In this document: positions 5,798-13,666 of the stretch, one piece after another
How the letters are laid out: each line of letters opens with the position of its first letter
Position numbering within the stretch: position 1 is the first letter of the stretch
NCBI GenBank assembly: GCA_027943245.1
Contig: JANDJZ010001494.1
Span: 1 to 16,562 of the forward strand
Direction: 5' to 3'
DNA: 16,562 nt
Origin: Acanthamoeba sp. SK_2022b
Lineage: Eukaryota; Discosea; Longamoebia; Acanthamoebidae
Position numbers and translations under genes: made by a program
The notes under the pieces: generated by a model
The model's input: the letters and a program-made list of their open reading frames with translations, nothing else
Told to the model about the DNA's origin: nothing
Databases searched by the model: none

Positions 5798-6943
5798 TCA
5801 GATGACGGCGCCGGCGGTCACCTGCCAGTCGAGCGCGTGCTGGGCGAAGGCGCTCGGACGCTCGAGGATCGCGTCGGCTGCGTGCCGGGCGATGGCCGGG
5901 CCGAGCTGGATGCCGTTGCCGCCGCCGCCGGCCGCGTAGACCACCGAGGGCTGGTCCGGGTGCGGTCCCGTGATCGGGGCCAGGGTGGACGTCATCGGGT
6001 ACGTGCCGGTCCAGCTGCGACCGATCGCCATGTCGTCGACGTTGTGCAGGCGGGGCAGGAGCAGCTCGATGATCCGCTCCACCTCCGCCATGGCCAGGCT
6101 GCCGAGCGCGGTGTCCGGATCGACCGTGGGGGAGATGGCCTCCTCGGTGTGGAGGCCGGCGATGAGCTGGTCGGGGCGCTCGGAGCGGAAGTACACGCCC
6201 TCGACGCCCGAGCCGGGCATGTAGTCCATGATGAACGGCGTGAACGGCACGTCGTGCGCGAGCTCGACGGTGACCGCGCCGTGCAGCTGCGGCGTGAGCG
6301 CGATCGGCGCGCCGAGCAGGTCGCCGACCCGGCCGGCCCACGAGCCGGCGGCGTTGACGACGACGTCCGCCTCGAACACGCCGGCCGTCGTCTCCAGGCG
6401 CCAGGCGCCCGGACGCTCGGCGCCGAGCAGGCGGGTGCTCGTGTGCACGCGGCCGCCGGCGGCGCGCACCAGGCGGGCCAGCACCTGGCACACCTCGTAG
6501 CCGTCGACGTAGCCGTCCCAGGCGCCGAACAGGCCGCCGGACAGGTCGTCGGTGACCAGGTGGCCCCACCGCTCGCCGAGCTCCGCGCGGGTCAGCACCA
6601 CCGCGTCGTCCACGCCGGCGGCGCGCTGGGTCTCGATGCTCGCCCCGAACAGCTCGAGGTCGGCGTCGGTGCGGCCCAGGCGCAGGTAGCCGCCGTGGGT
6701 GAAGCTCAGGCCCTCGTCGGTCTCGAGCCGGCTGTATACCTCACGTCCGTAGGCGCGTACCGCGACGTCGGCGGCGTCGAAGTACTGGGTCTCGACCATG
6801 CCGACCGAGCGCCCGGACGAGCCGTCGCCGGGGTGCGACATCTCCAGGACGTCCACCTGGACGCCCCCGGCTCGCACCAGGTCCCAGGCGGTGAACAGGC
6901 CCGCCACTCCGCCGCCGACCACGACGACCCGCTTCTCCGCCAC
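5798..6943 (-). CDS. FAD-dependent oxidoreductase (DadA / glycine-oxidase-like)
   Basis: A 381-residue flavoprotein of the D-amino-acid oxidase superfamily, which oxidises the C-N bond of amino acids or secondary amines to an imine. Seen: N-terminal FAD-binding loop VVVVGGGVAGL with GGGVAG at residues 10-15, a conserved VVNAAGSWAG segment in the middle, SWTGTYPMTSTLAPITGPHP and the C-terminal AAGGGGNGIQLGPAIARHAAD flavin motif. The GTG start at 6943 is chosen because GGAGGG lies eight bases upstream and the FAD motif follows at once. The longer frame to 7045 would run through the promoter element. It is divergent from the aldehyde dehydrogenase operon and shares its promoter sequence. There is no signal peptide, so it is cytoplasmic. 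The substrate is not known. Confidence 0.9.
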   Translation of the reverse strand: MAEKRVVVVGGGVAGLFTAWDLVRAGGVQVDVLEMSHPGDGSSGRSVGMVETQYFDAADVAVRAYGREVYSRLETDEGLSFTHGGYLRLGRTDADLELFGASIETQRAAGVDDAVVLTRAELGERWGHLVTDDLSGGLFGAWDGYVDGYEVCQVLARLVRAAGGRVHTSTRLLGAERPGAWRLETTAGVFEADVVVNAAGSWAGRVGDLLGAPIALTPQLHGAVTVELAHDVPFTPFIMDYMPGSGVEGVYFRSERPDQLIAGLHTEEAISPTVDPDTALGSLAMAEVERIIELLLPRLHNVDDMAIGRSWTGTYPMTSTLAPITGPHPDQPSVVYAAGGGGNGIQLGPAIARHAADAILERPSAFAQHALDWQVTAGAVI

Positions 6944-6990
6944 GCTGCTTTCCCTCCGTGCTCGCCGGCCGCTCCGGCATCGTGGGCGCA

Positions 6991-7020
6991 AACATACAAC
7001 TATGTCGTTTTTCTTGACCA
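6991..7020 (-). promoter_or_regulatory. Leftward promoter/operator element of the FAD oxidoreductase gene
   Basis: Read on the minus strand it is TGGTCAAGAAAAA, a few bases, ATAGTTGT, then ATGTT. A -10 candidate TATGTT and a weak -35 (GGTCAA) with a 17-base spacer fit inside it. ACATA-CAAC-TATGT (6993-7006) is a small palindrome within. The same element occurs in opposite orientation at 7148-7176, facing the other gene group. Confidence 0.6.
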
Positions 7021-7092
7021 GCCCTTCGCGCGAATTGATCGGCATCGGTCCTGGACGACCTTGGGCTCACCCGTCAAGGGTCACGAGGCCTC

Positions 7093-7119
7093 GAAACCAA
7101 GTCGAAACACTTCGGAAAC
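7093..7119 (+). promoter_or_regulatory. Three GAAAC repeats phased at 11 bp
   Basis: GAAAC occurs at 7093-7097, 7104-7108 and 7115-7119, exactly 11 bp apart, each preceded by TC or CG (TCGAAAC, TCGAAAC, CGGAAAC). They lie centred about 76 bases before the expected rightward start of transcription, on one face of the helix. This is the usual place and spacing for an activator that binds direct repeats. No regulator can be assigned. Confidence 0.45.
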
Positions 7120-7147
7120 CGCCGCGTCGAGAAGATCGGGAAAGGTC

Positions 7148-7176
7148 TGGGCAAGAAAAAAATAGTTGTGTATGTT
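7148..7176 (+). promoter_or_regulatory. Rightward promoter/operator element of the catabolic/transport operon
   Basis: TGGGCAAGAAAAA, then ATAGTTGT, GT, ATGTT. It matches the leftward element at 6991-7020 in sequence and order but points the other way. TATGTT at 7171-7176 is a TANNNT -10 candidate, with TGGGCA as a poor -35 at a 17-base spacer. Transcription from here would leave an untranslated leader of about 55 bases before the ATG at 7239. Confidence 0.6.
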
Positions 7177-7238
7177 AACCCCCATTCGATGCGCGGACAT
7201 GACCGCGGTCACATCGCCGCCGGACCGGAAGGAACGCC

Positions 7239-8783
7239 ATGAGCCAGAAGATCGACTACTCCTCGTCCACCCTCGGGGACGCCGACACGGAGCGTCGGTT
7301 CGAGGCGGCGCTCTCGGTCGCCCGCTCGACGAAGGCGCCGGCCGAGCCGCACGTCGTCGACGGCCAGGAGCTGTTCGAGGGCGCCGCGATCGAGCGCCAG
7401 GACCCGTGCCACCCGGGCGTCGTCGTGGGCCGGGCCCACGAGGCCGACGCCTCGGTGGTCGACCGCGCCGTCGCCGCTGCGAAGGCCGCCGCCAAGGGCT
7501 GGCGCCGCACCCCGTACGCCGAGCGCAACGCGGTGCTGCTGAAGGCCCGCGACGAGCTCGCCGGCCAGGTGCCGGAGATCTCCGCGCTCGTCTCGGCCGA
7601 AACCGGCAAGACCCGGCTCGAGGCCGTCGGCGAGGTGCAGGAGGTGCTCGACATGATCGCGCACTACACGCGCCTCATGGCCGACAACGACGGCTACGCC
7701 GTGCAGCAGATCTCGACCGAGACCGAGAAGAACTACGACGTGCTCGTGCCGGTCGGCGTGTTCGGCGTCATCTCGCCGTTCAACTTCCCGGCCGCGCTGC
7801 TGGTCGGCATGACCAGCGCCGCGCTGGTCACCGGCAACACCGTCGTGCTCAAGCCGTCGGACAAGACCCCGCGCTCCAGCGGCGTCATCGCCCGCATCCT
7901 GGCCGAGCAGCTGCCCGCGGGCGTGCTCAACGTCGTCCACGGCGGCGCGGAGACCGGCAAGGCCCTGGCCGCCACGGACGTCGACGGCATCGCCTTCACC
8001 GGCTCGTCGGCCGTCGGCTGGCAGCTGGTCGAGACGCCGCGGCCCAACGGGCTGCCCCGTCCCGTCCTGGCCGAGATGGGCGGCCAGAACGTCGCCGTCG
8101 TGGCCGCGTCGGCCGACCTGGACGCCGCCGCCAGCGGCATCGTGCGCTCCGCCTTCGGCCTGTCGGGCCAGAAGTGCAGCGCGTGCCGCCGCGTCGTGGT
8201 CGAGCGGTCGGTCGCCGACGAGCTCGCGGCCAAGATCGTCGAGCGGGCCGAGGCGATGGTGCTGGCCGACCCGATCGACCCGGCCGCCGGACTCGGCCCG
8301 GTCATCGACGACGCCATCGCCGCCCGCGTGGACGAGGCGATCGCCCAGGCCCAGGCCGACGGCCGCGTCCTCACCGGCGGTCGCGCGGACGACCTCGAGG
8401 GCAACTGGTTCCGCCCCGTCGTCGTCACCGACCTGCCGATCGGCCACCGTCTGACCCGCGAGGAGCTGTTCGCGCCGTTCCTCACGATCATCGCCGTCGA
8501 CTCCTTCGAGGACGCGATGACCGAGGCGAACGCCGTCGAGTACGGCCTGTCCGCCGGCGTCTTCAGCGCCGACCCCGAGCAGGTCGACACCTTCCTGGAC
8601 GAGATCGAGGCCGGCGTCCTCTACGTGAACCGCGCCGCCGGCGCCACCACCGGCGCGTGGCCGGGCGTGCAGTCGTTCTGCGGCTGGAAGCGCAGCGGCT
8701 CGACCGGCAAGGGCGGCCTGGGCGTGCACTACCTGCAGGGCTTCATGCGCGAGCAGAGCCGGACCATCGTGGTGGACGCGTGA
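7239..8783 (+). CDS. Aldehyde dehydrogenase, P5C (glutamate semialdehyde) dehydrogenase-like
   Basis: A 514-residue NAD(P)-dependent dehydrogenase that oxidises an aldehyde to an acid. Seen: the nucleotide/active-site Asn motif ISPFNFP with Asn182, Lys205 in VVLKPSD, FTGSSAVG (253-260), general-base Glu279 in AEMGGQN, and catalytic Cys313 in SGQKCSACRR. The stretches SGQKCSACRRVVVE and the C-terminal TGAWPGVQSFCGWKRSGS with FMREQSRT resemble the RocA-type 1-pyrroline-5-carboxylate dehydrogenase group rather than betaine-aldehyde or succinate-semialdehyde types. GGAAGG six bases upstream fixes the ATG. The stop overlaps the GTG of the aminotransferase gene. In this operon it probably oxidises a semialdehyde generated by the FAD enzyme or the aminotransferase; glutamate semialdehyde or a homologue is plausible but not shown. 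Confidence 0.92.
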   Translation: MSQKIDYSSSTLGDADTERRFEAALSVARSTKAPAEPHVVDGQELFEGAAIERQDPCHPGVVVGRAHEADASVVDRAVAAAKAAAKGWRRTPYAERNAVLLKARDELAGQVPEISALVSAETGKTRLEAVGEVQEVLDMIAHYTRLMADNDGYAVQQISTETEKNYDVLVPVGVFGVISPFNFPAALLVGMTSAALVTGNTVVLKPSDKTPRSSGVIARILAEQLPAGVLNVVHGGAETGKALAATDVDGIAFTGSSAVGWQLVETPRPNGLPRPVLAEMGGQNVAVVAASADLDAAASGIVRSAFGLSGQKCSACRRVVVERSVADELAAKIVERAEAMVLADPIDPAAGLGPVIDDAIAARVDEAIAQAQADGRVLTGGRADDLEGNWFRPVVVTDLPIGHRLTREELFAPFLTIIAVDSFEDAMTEANAVEYGLSAGVFSADPEQVDTFLDEIEAGVLYVNRAAGATTGAWPGVQSFCGWKRSGSTGKGGLGVHYLQGFMREQSRTIVVDA

Positions 8784-9982
8784 CCGGCCCGGCCCAGGAG
8801 GCGTACGCCGACCACCCGCTGGCGGCCCGGGCCCGCGCCGTCATGCCGGGCGGCAACACCCGCACGACGCTGTTCGTCCCGCCCACCCCGCCGTTCGCCG
8901 TCCGCGGCGAGGGCGCCTGGGTGGAGGACCAGCTCGGCCACCGGGTGCTCGACTGCAACAACAACTACACGGCGCTCGTGCACGGGCACGCCTTCGAGCC
9001 GGTCCAGCGGGCCGTCGCGCAGGTCGTGCCGCAGGGCACCGCGTTCGGGCTGCCCACCGCCGAGGACGTCGCCCTGGCCGAGCTGCTCCAGCAGCGCACC
9101 GGCCTGCCGATGTGGCGCTTCTCGAACTCGGGCACCGAGGCGGTCATGACGGCGCTGCGCGGCGCCCGCGCCGCCACCGGCCGCGACGTGGTGCTGCGCT
9201 TCGCCGGCAGCTACCACGGCACGACCGACGCGGTCGTCGACGTCACGGCGCCCGGCGTGCCGGCCGCCGTCGGCCAGACCGTCGTCGTCGTCCCGCAGGG
9301 CGACCGCGAGGCCTACGACGCCGCGCTGGCCGAGCACGGGGACCGCCTGGCCGCGGTCCTGGTCGACCTCATGCCGAACCGCGCGGGCCTCGTGCCGGCC
9401 GACCCGGCCTTCGTCACCCACCTGCGCGAGACGACCCGCCGCCTCGGTGCGGTGCTCGTCGTCGACGAGGTCATCACCTACCGCCTCGGCATCGGGGGCC
9501 TGCACCGCCGCTACGGCATCGAGCCGGACCTGGTCACGTTCGGCAAGGTCATCGGCGGCGGCTACCCGGTCGGCGGCCTCGGTGGCCGGGCGGAGATCAT
9601 GGACGTGTTCGACCCGCGCCGCGGCGGGGCCGTCGGGTGGGGCGGGACGTTCAGCGCCAACCCGGTGACGATGACCGCCGGACGCGTGGCGCTCGAGCAC
9701 CTGGACGAGGCCGCCATCGCGCGGCTCGACCGCCTGGGCGAGCTGCTGCGCGGCCTGCTCGCCGAGGCCGGCGTCGCCGCCTCCGGCGGCGGGTCGCTCA
9801 CCCGGCTGCGCGAGCCCGTCGACGTGGGCCGGCTGTGGTGGGAGGCCTACCACCGTGGCGTCATGGCGGGCACCAACGGCCTCGTCGCCCTGTCGACGCC
9901 GATGACCGAGGACGACGTCCGCACCATCGCCACCGCGCTGGTCGACGCCGTCCGCACCGTGAAGAAGGAGACCTCCGCGTGA
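8780..9982 (+). CDS. Class III aminotransferase, glutamate-1-semialdehyde 2,1-aminomutase-like
   Basis: A 400-residue PLP enzyme. Seen: N-terminal MPGGNTR, SNSGTEA (115-121, phosphate binding), AGSYHGTTD (142-150), VVDEV with Asp229 and the Schiff-base Lys256 in TFGKVIGGGYPVGG, followed by GGTFSANPVTMTAG. It belongs with the GSA aminomutase/beta-amino-acid aminotransferase branch of class III. It is unlikely to be HemL for haem synthesis, because it is embedded between an aldehyde dehydrogenase and an importer. Beta- or omega-amino acid transamination, or an amino shift, are the likely reactions. The GTG start overlaps the previous stop (GTGA), and its own stop overlaps the next GTG. The exact substrate is unknown. 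Confidence 0.9.
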   Translation: MTGPAQEAYADHPLAARARAVMPGGNTRTTLFVPPTPPFAVRGEGAWVEDQLGHRVLDCNNNYTALVHGHAFEPVQRAVAQVVPQGTAFGLPTAEDVALAELLQQRTGLPMWRFSNSGTEAVMTALRGARAATGRDVVLRFAGSYHGTTDAVVDVTAPGVPAAVGQTVVVVPQGDREAYDAALAEHGDRLAAVLVDLMPNRAGLVPADPAFVTHLRETTRRLGAVLVVDEVITYRLGIGGLHRRYGIEPDLVTFGKVIGGGYPVGGLGGRAEIMDVFDPRRGGAVGWGGTFSANPVTMTAGRVALEHLDEAAIARLDRLGELLRGLLAEAGVAASGGGSLTRLREPVDVGRLWWEAYHRGVMAGTNGLVALSTPMTEDDVRTIATALVDAVRTVKKETSA

Positions 9983-10430
9983 CGACCGACCCCTCCGCCG
10001 GGCAGGCGATCCTGAGCCTGGCGAACGTCCGCAAGGAGTACGCCGGGCACGTGGCCGTCGACGACGTCGACCTGACCGTCGCGGCCGGCGAGGTCGTGGC
10101 CGTCATCGGCCCGTCCGGCTCGGGCAAGAGCACGACCCTGCGCTGCATCAACCTGCTCGAGGTGCCCGACTCGGGCAGCGTGACCGTGCTCGGCCGCACT
10201 CTCGACACGGCGCGCGGCGTCAAGAACGCCGAGCTCATGCAGCTGCGCCGCGACGTCGGCATGGTGTTCCAGTCGTTCAACCTGTTCCCGCACCTGTCGG
10301 TGCTGCGCAACGTCTCGCTGCCGCAGGAGCGCGTGCTCGGACGCTCGCGCAAGGAGGCCGACGAGCGCTCGATGGCCCTGCTGGAGCAGGTCGGCCTGGC
10401 CAGCAAGGCGTCCGCCTTCCCGCCGAAGTG

Positions 10431-10475
<45 letters not shown>

Positions 10476-10749
10476 GCTGGACCCCAAGGTCATGCTGTTC
10501 GACGAGCCGACGTCCGCGCTCGACCCCGAGCTCGGCCTCGAGGTGCTGGCCGTCATGCGCCAGCTCGCCGACAAGGGCATGACGATGATCGTCGTCACCC
10601 ACGAGATCCACTTCGCCGCCGAGGTCGCCGACCGCCTGGTCGTCATGGCCGACGGCCGGATCATCGAGGAGGGCGAGCCCAAGGCCGTCCTCGCCGACCC
10701 GAAGGTGGAGCGCACCCGCACGTTCCTGTCCGCCATCCGGGACCGCTGA
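9979..10749 (+). CDS. Polar amino acid ABC transporter, ATP-binding protein
   Basis: A 256-residue ATPase on the inner face of the membrane that powers amino acid import (GlnQ/HisP group). Seen: Walker A GPSGSGKST, Q-loop VFQSFNLFPHLSV, ABC signature SGGQQQR, Walker B VMLFDEPTSALDPE and the switch His in VVTHEIHFA. The signature is preceded by Cys (KCSGGQQQR) rather than the commonest Leu, a variant that I believe occurs in this group. AAGGAG before the GTG and the GTGA overlap with the aminotransferase stop support the start. It is followed directly by the permease gene with a one-base TGATG overlap, so ATPase and membrane subunits are made together. Confidence 0.95.
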
Positions 10750-11387
10750 TGGACCACCTCCTGCTCATCCTCGAGGCGGTGCCGACGACGCTCGCCGTCA
10801 CGGGCGCGTCCTTCGCGGTCGGGGCGCTCGTCGGGCTCGTCCTGGTGCTGCTGCGGCGCACGCCGTGGCTGCTGGTGCGCGGCCTGGCCCGCGTGGTCGT
10901 GGACGTGCTGCGCGGCATCCCGCCGATCGTGCTGCTGTTCATCGTCTTCTTCGGCATCGGCAGCGGCGCGATCCGGCTCGACCCGTTCCAGGCCGCCGTG
11001 ATCGCGCTGGGCCTCGTGTCGGCCGCGCACCTGTCCGAGGTCTACCGCGGCAGCCTGCTCGCCGTGCACCGCGGCCAGTTCGAGGCCTGCCAGGCGCTCG
11101 GCCTGGGCCGGCGCACCACGTACACGCGGGTCATCGCCCCGCAGGCCGCCCGCGTCGCGGTGCCGGGCATGGTCACCTGGGCGATCAGCCTGCTCAAGGA
11201 CTCCGCGCTGGTGTCCACCATCGGCGTCGCCGAGGTCATGCTCGTCGCCGGCCAGGACGCCCGCGCCACCGGCGCCGGCCTGCTCCCGTTCATCCTCGCC
11301 GGCGCGGTGTACATCGCGCTCGGCACGCCGCTGGCGCTGCTGTCGCGCTGGCTCGAGGACAGGCTCAGCATCGAGAGGAGCCGCTGA
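10749..11387 (+). CDS. Amino acid ABC transporter permease, first subunit
   Basis: A 212-residue membrane protein of the HisM/GlnP type. It starts at once with hydrophobic sequence (LLLILEAVPTTLAVTGASFAVGALVGLVLVLL), has several membrane helices, and carries the cytoplasmic EAA loop with QFEACQALGLGRRTTYTRVIAPQA, which docks onto the ATPase. The conserved RGIPPIVLLFIVFFG segment is also present. The ATG overlaps the ATPase stop by one base and its own stop overlaps the next permease ATG in the same way. With the second permease it would form the heterodimeric channel. Confidence 0.93.
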   Translation: MDHLLLILEAVPTTLAVTGASFAVGALVGLVLVLLRRTPWLLVRGLARVVVDVLRGIPPIVLLFIVFFGIGSGAIRLDPFQAAVIALGLVSAAHLSEVYRGSLLAVHRGQFEACQALGLGRRTTYTRVIAPQAARVAVPGMVTWAISLLKDSALVSTIGVAEVMLVAGQDARATGAGLLPFILAGAVYIALGTPLALLSRWLEDRLSIERSR

Positions 11388-12046
11388 TGTCGACGTCCCT
11401 GCTCGACGACTGGGCCGACTGGACGCCCCGGCTGCTCGACGGCCTCGGCCTGAGCCTCAAGGTCACCGGCCTCAGCCTGGCCATCGGCCTCACGCTCGGC
11501 CTGGTGCTGGCGCTGTGGTCCTCGTCCAAGCGGCTGCCCGTGCGGCTGCCGGCGATCGTGCTGGTCGAGGTCGGCCGCGGCATGCCCGCCCTGGTCATGC
11601 TGCAGCTGATCTACTTCGGCCTGCCGGACGCCGGCCTGACGCTGGAGACCTTCCCCGCCGTCGTGGTGGCGCTGTCGCTGACGACGGCCGCCTACACGAG
11701 CGAGATCATCCGGGCCGGCCTGCGCGCCGTGCCGACCGGACAGCTGGAGGCGGCCTCCGCCCTCGGCCTCTCCGGCGGCGACACGCAGCGGTTCGTCGTG
11801 ATCCCGCAGGGCCTGCGCATCGCGCTGCCCACCCTCATGGGCTTCGCGATCCTGATCTTCCAGATCAGCGCGCTGGCCTACTCCGTCGGCCTGCCCGAGC
11901 TGCTGAGCCAGGCGTACTCGGTGGGAGCGGCCACGTACCGCTACCTCGACGTCCTCGTCCTGGCCGGCCTGTTCTACCTGGCCGTCACGATCCCTGCGAG
12001 CTGGCTCGTAGCCCGACTCGAACGGCGCCTGAACCGGCACCTGTGA
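11387..12046 (+). CDS. Amino acid ABC transporter permease, second subunit
   Basis: A 219-residue membrane protein paralogous to the preceding permease. Seen: RGMPALVMLQLIYFGLP, TTAAYTSEIIRAGLRAVPTGQLEAASALGLS and the EAA loop ending FVVIPQGLRIALPTL, with helices before and after. GAGAGGAG before the ATG is a good ribosome site and the start overlaps the previous stop by one base (TGATG). Its Cys-free helices and C-terminal basic tail (RLERRLNRHL) are ordinary for the family. It partners the first permease in one importer. Confidence 0.93.
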   Translation: MSTSLLDDWADWTPRLLDGLGLSLKVTGLSLAIGLTLGLVLALWSSSKRLPVRLPAIVLVEVGRGMPALVMLQLIYFGLPDAGLTLETFPAVVVALSLTTAAYTSEIIRAGLRAVPTGQLEAASALGLSGGDTQRFVVIPQGLRIALPTLMGFAILIFQISALAYSVGLPELLSQAYSVGAATYRYLDVLVLAGLFYLAVTIPASWLVARLERRLNRHL

Positions 12047-12075
12047 GTCACCACCCCACCCCACTAGGAGAAACC

Positions 12076-12915
12076 ATGAAGTCCTCTGTGCTGCGCGTCG
12101 GTGGCGTCCTCGCTGCCGCCGCCCTCGTGCTGTCGGCCTGTAGCTCGGACTCCGAGTCCAGCGTCGCCGCCGACTGCAAGCCCGCGCACGACGTCTCGAC
12201 GGTCAAGGAGGGGGTCCTGACCGTCGGCCTCACCAACACGCCGCCCTACTCCTTCGAGCAGGACCGCGAGATCGCCGGCATCGACTCCGACATCCTCAAG
12301 GTCCTGGCCGAGGAGGAGTGCCTGGAGATCGAGCACGCGCCGTACACCTACGCCGCGGCGATCCCCGCGGTCAACACCGGTCGCGTCGACGTCGCCGTCG
12401 GCGGCTTCTACCGCACCGAGGCCCGGGCCCAGGAGACGACGCTGAGCGCCCCGCTCTACGTGGACGAGCTGACCGTCATGTCCGAGGACGGCCTGTCGAC
12501 CGTCGACGACCTGCTGGGCAAGAAGATCGGCACCGTCGAGGGCTACCTGTGGGTCGACGCCCTCAAGGCCCTGCCGGGCACCGACCTGCGCGTGTACGCC
12601 GACTCCGGCGCGCTCGCCAACGACCTGAAGGCCGGCCGCCTGGACGCCGCGCTGGACGGCTACGGCGCCGCGACCATCTCGGCGAAGGGCACCGACTACA
12701 AGCTCGCCGTGCTGGAGGAGGACGACCGCGTGCCGGCCACCAACGAGCCGAGCCAGACGAGCATGCTCGTCCACCCGAAGGACGAGGCCCTCGCCAAGGC
12801 GCTCGACGAGCTCGTGGCGAGCATGCGCGAGGACGGCCGCCTGGTGAAGATCCTGGGCGAGCACGGCCTGCCCGAGTCGGCCGCCGAGGTCGGCGAGGCG
12901 CGCCTGGTCTCCTGA
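12076..12915 (+). CDS. Amino acid ABC transporter substrate-binding lipoprotein
   Basis: A 279-residue extracellular binding protein of the SBP_bac_3 family. It has a signal peptide with lipobox VLSAC, so Cys22 should be lipidated and anchor the protein outside the membrane. Mature part: VLTVGLTNTPPYSF, IAGIDSDILKVLAEE, and VDVAVGGFYRTEARAQETTLSAPLY, in which Arg117 is at the position that holds the alpha-carboxylate of amino acids in this family. This suggests an amino acid or a close derivative as ligand. AGGAG six bases before the ATG supports the start. The gene follows the permeases by 29 bases and closes the operon before a strong hairpin. The ligand is not determined. Confidence 0.94.
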   Translation: MKSSVLRVGGVLAAAALVLSACSSDSESSVAADCKPAHDVSTVKEGVLTVGLTNTPPYSFEQDREIAGIDSDILKVLAEEECLEIEHAPYTYAAAIPAVNTGRVDVAVGGFYRTEARAQETTLSAPLYVDELTVMSEDGLSTVDDLLGKKIGTVEGYLWVDALKALPGTDLRVYADSGALANDLKAGRLDAALDGYGAATISAKGTDYKLAVLEEDDRVPATNEPSQTSMLVHPKDEALAKALDELVASMREDGRLVKILGEHGLPESAAEVGEARLVS

Positions 12916-12928
12916 CCGCAGCCCGACC

Positions 12929-12968
12929 CGACGGGACGTCGTCCGCAGCCGCGGGCGGCGTCCCGTCG
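12929..12968. terminator. Terminator hairpin between convergent genes
   Basis: CGACGGGACG (12929-12938) pairs perfectly with CGTCCCGTCG (12959-12968), and the enclosed 20 bases contain a further CCGC/GCGG stem. It lies 14 bases after the binding-protein stop and 15 bases before the end of the leftward Cache gene, so it can serve both strands. There is no T-run. Confidence 0.7.
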
Positions 12969-12982
12969 TCGTGGGGGAGGGG

Positions 12983-13666
12983 TCAGGCGAGGTGGACGAG
13001 CGTCCAGCCGGAGGCGCCGACGGCGACGCGGCGCTCGACCCGGGCCTCGCCGAGGGCGCGCAGCCGCACCGACAGCTCGACCGTCGGGTCCGAGCTGGCG
13101 ACGACGCGGTCCTCGGCGTCCAGCAGCAGCTCGCGGCACATCGGGTCGAGCAGCTCGTCGACCGCGGCCAGCCAGGTGCGCACCACGAGGTCGGCGGCCA
13201 CGACCCCCAGCACCGCGCCGCCCACCACGACCGGCACGGCGGCGACCATGGTCAGGTCGTCGGTGCCCCAGGAGTCGACGAACGGGGCGATGAGCGTCCG
13301 CTGCCGGGTCTCGACCGCCGTGCGGAACCAGCGCGAGTGGGCGAAGTCGTAGTAGGAGTCCGACGCCGGGTTGTCGACGTGCTGCTTGCGCCGCACGGTG
13401 CCGTCGTCGCGACGCCACCAGACCATCGTGCCGAGCGGGCCCAGCCCGCCGGCCTCGGGCGCGGTGGCCATGCCGGCGCCGATGCTCAGCTCGTGCTCGG
13501 CCAGGTGCTCGGCGACCAGCGGCTCGGCGACCGCGGCCAGCGCCTCGGCGTCCGTGGCCCCGGCCAGCAGCGGCGCGGTGGCGTCGGCGAGCCGCTCGAG
13601 GTCGGTGAAGAGCCGGTCCGTGACGTCCACGATGCGCTGGGCGCGCTGCTCCATGTCGCGTCTCAT
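12983..13666 (-). CDS. Soluble Cache-domain protein, coupled to GntR regulator
   Basis: About 227 residues, mostly one Cache (PDC-like) ligand-binding domain. The hallmark stretch runs from SYYDFAHSRWFRTAVE through RTLIAPFVDSWGTDDLTMVAAVPVVVGG to AVLGVVAADLVVRTW, as in the ligand-binding sensors of chemoreceptors and histidine kinases. An N-terminal helix (QRAQRIVDVTDRLFTDLERLADAT) precedes it. There is no signal peptide, membrane helix, kinase or methyl-accepting domain, so it is probably cytoplasmic and works with another protein. The ATG at 13666 overlaps the gntR stop (ATGA); an in-frame ATG at 13675 would add three residues and neither has a good ribosome site. It likely senses a small molecule for the regulator encoded just upstream, but this is inference. 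Confidence 0.82.
   Translation of the reverse strand: MRRDMEQRAQRIVDVTDRLFTDLERLADATAPLLAGATDAEALAAVAEPLVAEHLAEHELSIGAGMATAPEAGGLGPLGTMVWWRRDDGTVRRKQHVDNPASDSYYDFAHSRWFRTAVETRQRTLIAPFVDSWGTDDLTMVAAVPVVVGGAVLGVVAADLVVRTWLAAVDELLDPMCRELLLDAEDRVVASSDPTVELSVRLRALGEARVERRVAVGASGWTLVHLA

Noticed and set aside
5798..7045. FAD oxidoreductase start at 7045
   Set aside because: The extra 34 residues have no similarity to the family, would span the conserved promoter element, and lack a ribosome site; GTG at 6943 has GGAGGG and begins right before the FAD motif.
7172..7238. Upstream ORF in the aldehyde dehydrogenase leader (ATG at 7172)
   Set aside because: The frame does not close before the gene and simply runs out of frame through the dehydrogenase; it has no ribosome site and would contain the only TTA codon I noticed.
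8780..9982. Aminotransferase as HemL for haem synthesis
   Set aside because: The class III family fits, but the operon contains only catabolic and transport genes and no other tetrapyrrole genes.
9979..10749. Cys in place of Leu at the ABC signature as a sign of an inactive ATPase
   Set aside because: All other nucleotide-binding motifs are intact and I recall this variant from amino acid importer ATPases, so it is recorded only in the gene entry.
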